Shown here: piece after piece, positions 49,512-56,571 of the stretch | How the letters are laid out: the number at the start of each line of letters is the position of its first letter | How positions within the stretch are numbered: position 1 is the first letter of the stretch | Assembly: GCF_024919295.1 (NCBI RefSeq) | Contig: NZ_JANWTC010000002.1 | Location: forward strand, 124,001 to 188,000 | DNA: 64,000 bases | Source: Corynebacterium lemuris | GTDB taxonomy: Bacteria; Actinomycetota; Actinomycetes; Mycobacteriales; Mycobacteriaceae | Direction: 5' to 3' | Made by a program: the position numbers and the translations under genes | Notes under the pieces: generated by a model | Databases searched by the model: none | What the model was told of the DNA's origin: nothing | The model's input: only the letters and a program-made list of their open reading frames with translations

Positions 49512-50273
49512 TCAGTAGGTGGCCCGACCACCGGAGAGATCGAACACCGCTCCGGTGGAGAAGGATAAGGCGGGGGAGGCGAGGAAAGCGATCATCTCTG
49601 CCACCTCATCCGGCTCCCCGACCCGGCCCATGGGGATGCGGCCCAACAGTTTCCGCTTCATTTCCTCGCTGAACCAGGGCTGGTCGAGCATCCCCGATCC
49701 GATGAGGGCCGGGGCAATCGCATTGGCGATGACCCCCTCGGTGGCCAGCTCCTTGCCGAGGGTCTTGGTCATGGCGATGACCCCGGCCTTTGCTGCGGCG
49801 TAGGGTCCGGAGAGCGCGTGGCCCTCCATTCCCGCCGCTGAGGCGGTGTTGACGATACGACCGTAACTCTGTCTGATCATCGTGGGGACCGCCGCCTTGA
49901 TCATCAGGAACTGGCTGGTCAGGTTGACGTCGATGTCGCGGCGCCAGGTCTCAAGGTCGATCTCCCAGAGACGGACCATGTCAGAACCCATGCCCGCGTT
50001 GTTCACCAGAATGTGCAGACCGCCGAAGTTTTCCAGGGCGGTTGAGACGGCCCGTTCCGACAGACCGGGGTCGGTGACATCCCCGGCCACGGTGACGGCC
50101 TCCCCGCCGGCGGCGACGACATCGGCGACCAGTCCGGCCAATGCATCCGCGTTGAGGTCGACGCACACGATCCTCACGCCGAGGGAGGAGAGCTTGGCTA
50201 CTGTGGCTCGGCCGATGCCGCCCGCCGCGCCGGTGACGATGGCGACATGGCCGTTCATCTGGGAAGTGTTCAT
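49512..50273 (-). CDS. short-chain dehydrogenase/reductase
   Basis: A 253-residue classical SDR: VAIVTGAAGGIGRATVAKLSSLG, the NAD-favouring VCVDLNAD acid, ILVNNAGMG, catalytic GPYAAAKAGV and the GAVFDLSGGRATY end. It probably oxidises an alcohol or reduces a ketone of the Baeyer-Villiger pathway, and may have replaced the decayed dehydrogenase. The ATG at 50273 has AAGGAAC upstream. The gene lies 26 nt after the first SDR and 36 nt before the cyclase-family gene. Confidence 0.85.
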   Translation of the reverse strand: MNTSQMNGHVAIVTGAAGGIGRATVAKLSSLGVRIVCVDLNADALAGLVADVVAAGGEAVTVAGDVTDPGLSERAVSTALENFGGLHILVNNAGMGSDMVRLWEIDLETWRRDIDVNLTSQFLMIKAAVPTMIRQSYGRIVNTASAAGMEGHALSGPYAAAKAGVIAMTKTLGKELATEGVIANAIAPALIGSGMLDQPWFSEEMKRKLLGRIPMGRVGEPDEVAEMIAFLASPALSFSTGAVFDLSGGRATY

Positions 50274-50299
50274 GTGGGAGGTTCCTTCGGTCTGGGTGC

Positions 50300-51094
50300 T
50301 TAGGTTGCCTTGGTCACGTTCAGCCCGCCGGCGATCCAGAGTGGCTGTCCGGTCATGTAGGGCAGGTCCCCGGAGGCCAGCGTTCCGACAGCGGTGCCGA
50401 TGTCCTCGGGGGTGCCCCACCGGGACAGGGGGACACGTCCCTCGGCGATGGCTGTGTCGATCTCCGGGGAGCCGGCGGAGGCGGTCATGGCGGTGCGCAT
50501 GAATCCGGGGCGGATCTCATGCACCGCGATGTTCTCCGGCCCCAGCCGGTAGGCGAGCACCTTCGTCAGCATCGACAGCCCTGCCTTGGTGATGTTGTAC
50601 TGGGAGCGGTCGGGGGAGACCAACTCAGCGGCGATGGACGAGACGTTGATGATGCACCGGTAGATTCCGTCGTGGTGACGGTCTTCGTCGGCGACCATCC
50701 GGCGGGCGACTTCCTGCGTGAGGAAGAATGTCCCACGCAGGTTGACCGCCACCGACCTGTCGAAGGCCTCCGGAGTCAGGTCGAGAATGTCGGTCAGCGG
50801 GCGTGCCGCGATGCCGGCGTTGTTGTGCAGGCAGTCCAGCCGGCCGAAGTCCGACAGGATCTGGTCGACCACTTCTGCATGACGGTCGGTGTCGGAGATG
50901 TCCAGCTGGTAGTACCGGCCGAGAGTGTCGGCGGAATCCAGTTCCGCCAGGAGACGGTCGCTCGCACCGTCAGCCGGGGGCAGGTCCACCACCGCCACAC
51001 GGAAACCACGGGCAGCCAGTCCTCTGACCGCCGCCAGGCCGAGACCCCGCAGGCCGCCGGTCACCACGGCGACCGGCTGTTTTTGTGCTGTCAT
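50300..51094 (-). CDS. short-chain dehydrogenase/reductase
   Basis: A 264-residue SDR with VAVVTGGLRGLGLAAVRGLAARG, VAVVDLPPAD (NAD-type acid), LHNNAGIA, a longer loop before IINVSSIAAE and the catalytic SQYNITKAG. The EIRPGFMRTAM segment is typical of sugar or hydroxy-acid dehydrogenases. GAGGAG lies 6 nt before the ATG at 51094; an in-frame ATG at 51130 is less likely. It heads the minus-strand operon and is preceded by two 19-bp IclR-type sites around a promoter. Exact substrate unknown. Confidence 0.85.
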   Translation of the reverse strand: MTAQKQPVAVVTGGLRGLGLAAVRGLAARGFRVAVVDLPPADGASDRLLAELDSADTLGRYYQLDISDTDRHAEVVDQILSDFGRLDCLHNNAGIAARPLTDILDLTPEAFDRSVAVNLRGTFFLTQEVARRMVADEDRHHDGIYRCIINVSSIAAELVSPDRSQYNITKAGLSMLTKVLAYRLGPENIAVHEIRPGFMRTAMTASAGSPEIDTAIAEGRVPLSRWGTPEDIGTAVGTLASGDLPYMTGQPLWIAGGLNVTKAT

Positions 51095-51138
51095 GAACTG
51101 CTCCTCTAAGTCCGCTGAACGAAATTTCATGCCTAACG

Positions 51139-51170
51139 CGGCATAAAGGGATGTGGCGCTGTTTATGCCG
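51139..51170. repeat. inverted repeat in the SDR operon leader
   Basis: CGGCATAAA and TTTATGCCG are perfect 9-bp arms around a 14-nt spacer, 45-76 bp upstream of the SDR start and downstream of its promoter. TTATGCCG is shared with the facing operon's leader. Confidence 0.5.
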
Positions 51171-51197
51171 TAAATTCGGCCGTCTACTTTTGTGTGT

Positions 51198-51216
51198 GAG
51201 TTGAAACACTAGACTT
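51198..51216. promoter_or_regulatory. probable IclR operator, site R1
   Basis: GAGTTGA-N5-TAGACTT has the 7-5-7 layout with purine/pyrimidine symmetry but only four exact complementary positions. It covers the -10 box of the SDR operon promoter. Confidence 0.5.
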
Positions 51217-51235
51217 TATCCGGAGGGTGCGTCAA
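51206..51235 (-). promoter_or_regulatory. promoter of the SDR-SDR-cyclase operon
   Basis: On the minus strand TTGACG (51230-51235) and TAGTGT (51206-51211) are 18 bp apart. One operator overlaps the -10 and the other lies 3 bp upstream of the -35. Confidence 0.55.
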
Positions 51236-51238
51236 TGA

Positions 51239-51257
51239 AAGTTCGTTTAGTGGACTT
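51239..51257. promoter_or_regulatory. probable IclR operator, site R2
   Basis: AAGTTCG-N5-TGGACTT: 5 of 7 arm positions are complementary. The right arm matches site L2 in six of seven bases. It stands just upstream of the -35 box, where IclR activators usually bind. Confidence 0.6.
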
Positions 51258-51363
51258 AATTGGTGTGCTGTTGTGGGAAGGCCTGTCACCCCCGGATCTC
51301 GGTCGGATCGGGGATCTCCGCTGGTATGACCTGTGATTTGGGGGTCTGGGTTAGGGTGTGGGC

Positions 51364-51747
51364 ATGACAGCTTCATCCACAGCCCGGGTCAGGTGCGACC
51401 GCCCGGGCCGGTACGCACGCTCGCTGGCCAATCGTTTCGCGCAGACCGCGCACACGGAGTGGGACAGTGAGCAGGAGACCGGACACATGCTGTTCACCTG
51501 GGGACTCGAGGGCGAGGTGGACATGATCGCGGGTGACGGTGTCCTGCTGCTGCACCTGGTGGGCCCGGTCGAGGAGATCGAGCAGTTCGAGGCCATGATC
51601 GGCGGCAGCCTCGTGGACATCGCGCGGGGCACCGGCCTGGAGGTCGTGTGGAAGCGCGCTGGTGGGCAGGAGGGGACACGCTGGGCTGCTGAAGCCGGGG
51701 CTGCGGACAGCGGGGAGAAGGAGGCGTCTTCGGGCGCGGTAGACTGA
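51364..51747 (+). CDS. DUF2218 family protein
   Basis: A 127-residue protein of the DUF2218 group. It begins TASSTARVRCDRPGRYARSLANRFAQT, with strands and helix typical of the family, and contains EVDMIAGDGVLLLHLVGPVEEIEQFEAMIGGSLVDIARG. These small proteins are found in many actinobacteria and proteobacteria, sometimes beside siderophore genes; their role is unknown. A -10-like TAGGGT lies 7 nt before the ATG, so a leaderless start is possible. The C-terminal 30 residues are low in complexity. Confidence 0.7.
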   Translation: MTASSTARVRCDRPGRYARSLANRFAQTAHTEWDSEQETGHMLFTWGLEGEVDMIAGDGVLLLHLVGPVEEIEQFEAMIGGSLVDIARGTGLEVVWKRAGGQEGTRWAAEAGAADSGEKEASSGAVD

Positions 51748-51762
51748 GCGCACCAGAAGACC

Positions 51763-51868
51763 AATCGCGGGTACCCGGTGGAAGTCCGGGCTGAGACGCA
51801 CAAGGCACCGGCTGTTCCGGTGCCGGCGAACCGCTGAACCTGATCCGGTTAGTACCGGCGCTAGGGAG
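51763..51868 (+). ncRNA. TPP riboswitch (thi box)
   Basis: The thi-box core is plain: GGGTACCCGGTGGAA, then CCGGGCTGAGACGC, a GGCACCGG/CCGGTGCC P3 stem and the closing GCTGAACCTGATCCGGTTAG with TACCGGCGCTAGGGAG. The last conserved bases AGGGAG are also the ribosome-binding site of ykoE 6 nt downstream, so ligand binding should hide it and stop translation. A TAGACT at 51740-51745 is a plausible -10. Confidence 0.92.
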
Positions 51869-51872
51869 ATTC

Positions 51873-52463
51873 ATGAACACTCCGCGTGCGCGCTCCTCGT
51901 GGCGCGTCATCGACATCATCATCGCCTCCGTCCTGGGCGTGGCCTGCGGCCTCCTGTTCTGGGCGTGGAACTCCATCGGCTACGCCTGGTTCACCGCCAT
52001 GGACGCCCTGACCCCGGGTTTCGGTGGGCTGGCCGTCGGCGTCTGGCTGATGGGCGGCGTCATCGGTGGGCTGGTGATCCGTAAGCCGGGCGCCGCCCTG
52101 TTCGTGGAGCTGCTCGCGGCTGTCGTCTCCGCGCTGCTGGGCAACCAGTGGGGTATCGAAACCCTCTACGCCGGCATCGCCCAGGGTCTGGGCGCGGAGC
52201 TGGTCTTCGCGGCCTTCGCCTATCGACGTTTCACCCTGCCCGTGGCCATGCTGGCCGGCGCGGGTGCCGCGGTCGGCGCCTTCGTCCTTGAGCTGTTCAC
52301 CAGTGCCAACCTGGCCAAGTCCCTGGCCTTCAACTCGATCTACCTGACCTGCCTGCTCATCTCAGGTGCGGTGTTGGCCGGAGTACTCGGCCACTGGCTG
52401 GTCCGGGCGCTGGCGGGAACCGGGGCGCTGGACCGGTTCGCGGCCGGCCGGAAGCCGGTCTGA
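51873..52463 (+). CDS. ykoE: ECF transporter S component YkoE (thiamine precursor uptake)
   Basis: A 196-residue membrane protein with about six helices, of the YkoE family that binds hydroxymethylpyrimidine or thiamine. Recognisable parts are IIIASVLGVACGLLFWAWN near the start and GVWLMGGVIGGLVIRKPGAALFVELLAAVVSALLGNQWG in the middle. It directly follows a TPP riboswitch whose last stem contains its ribosome-binding site. Its stop overlaps the ykoD start by one base, beginning a tightly coupled transporter operon. Confidence 0.92.
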   Translation: MNTPRARSSWRVIDIIIASVLGVACGLLFWAWNSIGYAWFTAMDALTPGFGGLAVGVWLMGGVIGGLVIRKPGAALFVELLAAVVSALLGNQWGIETLYAGIAQGLGAELVFAAFAYRRFTLPVAMLAGAGAAVGAFVLELFTSANLAKSLAFNSIYLTCLLISGAVLAGVLGHWLVRALAGTGALDRFAAGRKPV

Positions 52464-53779
52464 TGACGGTTCTCGTCGAGGCTCACAACCTCGGCTGGCG
52501 GCACGCCTCCCGTATCAGCCCTGCGATCGAGAACGTCTCCCTGCGCCTGGAACGCGGCGAGAAGGTGCTGCTCACCGGCGATTCCGGGGCCGGGAAGTCC
52601 ACCCTGCTGGCTGCCCTGGCGGGTCTGCTCAGCGATGAGGAGGACGGCGAGCAGGCCGGCACCCTCGAGGTCAACGGCACCGTGGGCATGGTCCTGCAGG
52701 ATCCCGATTCCCAGGTCATCGCCTCCCGCGTCGGCGACGACGTCGCCTTCGGCTGCGAGAACCTGCGGGTGCCGCGGGAGGAGATCTGGCCCCGGGTGCG
52801 CCGCGCCCTGGACCTCGTCGGTCTGGACCTCCCGCTGGACCATCCCACCCGGCACCTGTCCGGCGGCCAGAAGCAGCGTCTCGCGCTCGCCGGGGTCATC
52901 GCCATGGGTGCGGAGCTGATCCTGCTGGATGAGCCGACGGCCAACCTGGATCCGGAAGGACGCAATGAAGTTGTTGAGGCGGTGGCCACGGTCGTCGCGG
53001 AGACCGACGCCACCCTCGTGGTGGTGGAACACCGCCCCCGCCTGTGGGCGCCGATGATGGACCGTTTCCTCCACCTGGGTGCGGGCGGCCTGCAGGAGAT
53101 CACCGCCGCGCAGCTCCCCGCCCCACCGGTGCTGCCCACCGCCCGCGGCGTCGCGCCGGGGGCCCAGGCCATGGTCAGCGCCCGGGAACTGCGGACCATC
53201 TGGGGCCCGCCCCGCACCCTCGACCTGCCGGAGGGGGCGTCGACGGTGATCACCGGCCCCAACGGCTCCGGCAAATCCACCCTCGCGCTTACCCTGGCGG
53301 GCCTGCTGGAACCGCTCGGTGGCCGGCTCGACTACTCGGAGATCCTGCGGCAGGGGCTGCGGAAGGCCCCGCACACCTGGACCTCGCAGCAGCTGGCCCG
53401 GCGCATCGGCTACGTCTTCCAGGACCCCGAGCACCAGTTCGTCGCCCGCACCGTCGCCGCGGAGATGGCCGTTTCCGGCGGAAGCAGGGAGCGCATCAAC
53501 GACCTGCTGACCCGACTGCGGCTGACCCACCTCACAGACGCCAACCCCTTCACCCTCTCCGGCGGGGAGAAACGGCGGCTGTCCGTGGCCACCGCCCTGG
53601 TCAACACCCCGGCCTTCCTGCTTCTCGACGAACCGACCTTCGGCCAGGACCCCACCACCTTTGCCGAGCTCATCGGACTGGTCCGCGAACTCACCGACGA
53701 GGGCGTCACCGTCGCCTCCATCACCCACGACGAGCTCTACATCCACGCGCTCGGCGATCACACGGTGGAGGTGCGGTGA
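52463..53779 (+). CDS. ykoD: ECF transporter duplicated ATPase YkoD
   Basis: A 438-residue fused energising ATPase. The first ABC half has Walker A GDSGAGKST, signature LSGGQKQRLALAG and Walker B LILLDEPTANLDPEG; the second half has GPNGSGKST, LSGGEKRRLSVATAL and LLLDEPTFGQDP. The two halves replace the separate EcfA1/EcfA2 subunits of other ECF systems. It drives uptake of the thiamine precursor with YkoE and YkoC. Its ATG at 52463 shares a base with the ykoE stop, and its stop overlaps ykoC by 4 nt. Confidence 0.92.
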   Translation: MTVLVEAHNLGWRHASRISPAIENVSLRLERGEKVLLTGDSGAGKSTLLAALAGLLSDEEDGEQAGTLEVNGTVGMVLQDPDSQVIASRVGDDVAFGCENLRVPREEIWPRVRRALDLVGLDLPLDHPTRHLSGGQKQRLALAGVIAMGAELILLDEPTANLDPEGRNEVVEAVATVVAETDATLVVVEHRPRLWAPMMDRFLHLGAGGLQEITAAQLPAPPVLPTARGVAPGAQAMVSARELRTIWGPPRTLDLPEGASTVITGPNGSGKSTLALTLAGLLEPLGGRLDYSEILRQGLRKAPHTWTSQQLARRIGYVFQDPEHQFVARTVAAEMAVSGGSRERINDLLTRLRLTHLTDANPFTLSGGEKRRLSVATALVNTPAFLLLDEPTFGQDPTTFAELIGLVRELTDEGVTVASITHDELYIHALGDHTVEVR

Positions 53780-54540
53780 ACCTCCTCAACGGCATCAACC
53801 CCGTCACCCGCATCATCGGGCTCATCCTGCTGACCACCCCGCTGCTGCTGTCGGTGGACGTCGTCTCCGCGGGCGTGGCGCTGGTCTTCACCCTCATCGC
53901 CGCACCTTTCTGCGGCGTCGGCTGGCGGCGCCTGCTCCGCCGCGGTTGGCCGGTTCTGCTGGCCGCCCCGCTGGCGGCGGTGCCCATGGCACTCTACGGC
54001 CGCCCCGAGGGTGACACCTACCTCCAGTTCCTCCTGATACACGTCACCGACAACTCCCTCCAGCTGGCGGCCGCCATCTTCGTGCGCGTGCTCGCCGTCG
54101 GTCTGCCCGTGATCGTCCTGTCCGCCGACGTGGACCCCACCGACCTCGGCGACGGCCTGGCCCAGGTGCTGAAACTGCCCGAACGCTTCGTCCTCGGCGC
54201 GGTGGCCGCCGCCCGGCTGGTGTCCCTGTTCCGCGACGACCTCGACTCGATGCGCCGGGCGCGCCGGGCGCGAGGTATCGCCGACCAGGGCCGTATCCGT
54301 TATTTCCTCACCCTCGCCTTCGGCCTGCTGGTGCTCTCGCTGCGGCGGGGCGCGAAACTGGCCACCGCGATGGAGGCCCGCGGTTTCAACCGCGTGTCCG
54401 AACACGGCCGGACCTGGGCCCGCGAATCCACGCTGTCCCGGCGCGACTGGGTGGTCATGGCGGTGTGTCTGCTTGTCTCGGCGCTGGCCATCGGCATTGC
54501 GGTGGCGGTCGGTTCCTTCCGCTTCCTGGGGGTGGCATGA
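53776..54540 (+). CDS. ykoC: ECF transporter T component YkoC
   Basis: A 254-residue EcfT-type protein with about five helices. The cytoplasmic coupling region contains the paired Ala-Arg-Gly-type motifs: SMRRARRARGIADQGR and TAMEARGFNRVSEH. It couples YkoD ATP hydrolysis to YkoE. GTG at 53776 is the start: GGAGGTGCG is just upstream and the codon overlaps the ykoD stop by 4 nt. Its stop in turn overlaps the kinase gene by 4 nt. Confidence 0.9.
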   Translation: MNLLNGINPVTRIIGLILLTTPLLLSVDVVSAGVALVFTLIAAPFCGVGWRRLLRRGWPVLLAAPLAAVPMALYGRPEGDTYLQFLLIHVTDNSLQLAAAIFVRVLAVGLPVIVLSADVDPTDLGDGLAQVLKLPERFVLGAVAAARLVSLFRDDLDSMRRARRARGIADQGRIRYFLTLAFGLLVLSLRRGAKLATAMEARGFNRVSEHGRTWARESTLSRRDWVVMAVCLLVSALAIGIAVAVGSFRFLGVA

Positions 54541-55016
54541 GCCGGTTGACGGTGCTTGTCGACGGCCCCTCCGGTGCCGGGAAGACGACCTTCGCGGAGG
54601 CGGTCTCCCGGCGTACCGGGCTGCGGGTGGTGCACCTGGACGACTTCTACCCGGGCTGGTCAGGGCTGGCGGCCGCTTCCCGGATGGTGGTGGATGATGT
54701 GCTCCACCCGACCGCACCCGGTTACCGGCGCTGGAACTGGGAGACGGACACACCGGCGGACTGGGTGGCACTGGATCCGGCGGAGTCGCTCATCGTGGAG
54801 GGGGTCGGAGCGCTGACGGCGGCTTCGGTGGCTGCGGCACGGGGTCTCGGTGAGGTGTTGACGGTGCGCATCAACGCCCCCACGGAGGTCCGCCGCACCC
54901 GTGCGCTGCACCGCGACACCGGCTATGCGCCCTTCTGGGAGATGTGGGCGCAGCAGGAGGCCGTGCATTTCCGCGCGCACGGCCACCTCCCGGTCGACTT
55001 CGACCTGCAGTGGTGA
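54537..55016 (+). CDS. P-loop nucleoside/uridine-kinase-like protein coupled to ykoEDC
   Basis: A 159-residue P-loop kinase. Walker A is VDGPSGAGKTTFAEAV (residues 7-22), followed by the HLDDFYPGWSGLA acid motif found in uridine-kinase and phosphoribulokinase relatives and by LIVEGVGAL. Its length is short for a uridine kinase. It overlaps ykoC by ATGA and so is under the same TPP riboswitch, which suggests it phosphorylates an imported pyrimidine or thiazole alcohol; this is inference. A role as an unrelated small kinase remains possible. Confidence 0.75.
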   Translation: MSRLTVLVDGPSGAGKTTFAEAVSRRTGLRVVHLDDFYPGWSGLAAASRMVVDDVLHPTAPGYRRWNWETDTPADWVALDPAESLIVEGVGALTAASVAAARGLGEVLTVRINAPTEVRRTRALHRDTGYAPFWEMWAQQEAVHFRAHGHLPVDFDLQW

Positions 55017-55028
55017 GGCTCCGGGGAG

Positions 55029-56540
55029 TCAGAGCTGCTTCAGGTCCCTGACCGCCGGCCCCTCCAGGAGGGTGCCGTCGGCGGCGAAACGGGAGCCGTG
55101 CAGCGGGCAGTCCCAGGAGGTTTCCGCGTCGTTCCAGGCCAGGGTGCCGCCCATGTGCGGGCAGACCAGGGAGACCCGGCAGGACCGGCCGTCGATGAAG
55201 GATTCGCCGACGAGGTGGGTGCCCTCCCGGAATACCACGGCACCGTGGTCCTCAGTGGTGGAACCGTCGGGGGCGTTGCCGCGCGTGTCGCCGCTCCCGG
55301 TGACGGCCCGGGCCAGGTTGCCGATCTCGGTGGCGGGCGCCGCGGCCTGGGTGGTCGCGGTGGTCTTCACCGTGCCCAGCACCGAGGGGCGGCCGAAGCT
55401 GAGCCGCGGTTCCCGGCCCAGCAGCAGGTCGATCATCTGCATCGCCGCGGCGGGGGTGGCGGTGAGTCCCCATTTGCTGTAGCCGCCGGCGAAGAAGACC
55501 CGGCCTCCGCCCCAGCTGAGGGCGTCCACGTGCGGGACCATGCCGACGGGGTGGTAGTCCTGCGCTGACCAGGCGTGGGTGAGCGTCACCCCGGGGAAGT
55601 GTTCCCTCGCCCACCGGGTCAGCGCCGCGACGTGTTCGGCGGTGGAGCCGGTTTCCCCGGTGCGGTGGCCCTGTCCACCCACGAGCAGCCTGGTCACCCC
55701 GTCGTGTTCATAGGTCCGCAGGGAGTAGGTGGGGGATTCCGCGGAGATGAACATGCCCGCCGGGATCTCCGTGTCGGGGGCGGGTTCAAAGGCGCAGAGA
55801 TAGGAGCGCTGGGGCACCAGCTCCATCGTCGTGGCCCGCTTGTCCAGGATCGGGGTGGCCGTGGCCAGCACCACCTGCCGCGCGGTGAGTGTGCCAGCGG
55901 TGGTGGTCAGTTCCACCTGCTCATCATCCGTCTGGACCTCCGTGACCCGCGCGTGTTCGGTGACGGTGCCACCCGCCGCCGCCACCTCGCGGACCAGGGC
56001 AGCCAGCAGGTGGGCCGGGTTGAGCTGGAGCTGGCCGGGCAGCTCCACTGCGGCGTGGGCAGGGAAGGGGACCGGGAGGGTGTCGTGCAGGACGGTGGGC
56101 AGCCCCAGGTCCTGGGCTGCCTGGTGCTCCTGCTCCACCTGCGTGATGCCCTCCTCCGTGGCGGCGAAGGTGACGGCCGGGACCTCCTGCGCGTCCACTC
56201 CGTGGGCGCGGCAGAATTCCCGCAGCCAGTCGAGTCCGGTCCGGTTGGCCGCCAGATAGTCCGCCGCGAGGTCCCGGTCGTGGGTCTGCGTCAGGGAGGA
56301 CAACCGGGTGCCCTGCAGCAGCGTGGCCTTGGCGGTGGTGGCCCCGCTGGCGCCCGCGCCGACCTCGCGGGCTTCGAGGACGGCGACGCTGAGACCCTCC
56401 CGGGCGGCCAGCAGGGCGGTGACCAGCCCGGTGAGTCCGGCCCCGACCACCGCGACGTCCACCTGCCCGGCGGGAAGGGGAGAGGTGGGGTAGTCGGGGG
56501 CGTCCTCATGCCATATGGGGTGGGTGTTCTGCCTGTTCAT
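55029..56540 (-). CDS. FAD-dependent oxidoreductase with C-terminal Rieske domain
   Basis: A 503-residue fusion. Residues 25-380 are a DadA/glycine-oxidase-type flavoprotein (VDVAVVGAGLTGLVTALLAAREG, then EAREVGAGASGATTAK and the closing GRVFFAGGYSKWGLTATPAAA). Residues about 440-500 are a Rieske domain with both ligand pairs, VCPHMGG and CPLHGSRF, so a 2Fe-2S cluster is expected. The substrate is unknown. GGAAGGAC is 7 nt before the ATG at 56540. It is the last of four same-strand genes, 31 nt after the alcohol dehydrogenase. Confidence 0.88.
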   Translation of the reverse strand: MNRQNTHPIWHEDAPDYPTSPLPAGQVDVAVVGAGLTGLVTALLAAREGLSVAVLEAREVGAGASGATTAKATLLQGTRLSSLTQTHDRDLAADYLAANRTGLDWLREFCRAHGVDAQEVPAVTFAATEEGITQVEQEHQAAQDLGLPTVLHDTLPVPFPAHAAVELPGQLQLNPAHLLAALVREVAAAGGTVTEHARVTEVQTDDEQVELTTTAGTLTARQVVLATATPILDKRATTMELVPQRSYLCAFEPAPDTEIPAGMFISAESPTYSLRTYEHDGVTRLLVGGQGHRTGETGSTAEHVAALTRWAREHFPGVTLTHAWSAQDYHPVGMVPHVDALSWGGGRVFFAGGYSKWGLTATPAAAMQMIDLLLGREPRLSFGRPSVLGTVKTTATTQAAAPATEIGNLARAVTGSGDTRGNAPDGSTTEDHGAVVFREGTHLVGESFIDGRSCRVSLVCPHMGGTLAWNDAETSWDCPLHGSRFAADGTLLEGPAVRDLKQL

Positions 56541-56571
56541 GGTCGGTGTCCTTCCGTTGTCTCCGGCGGCC

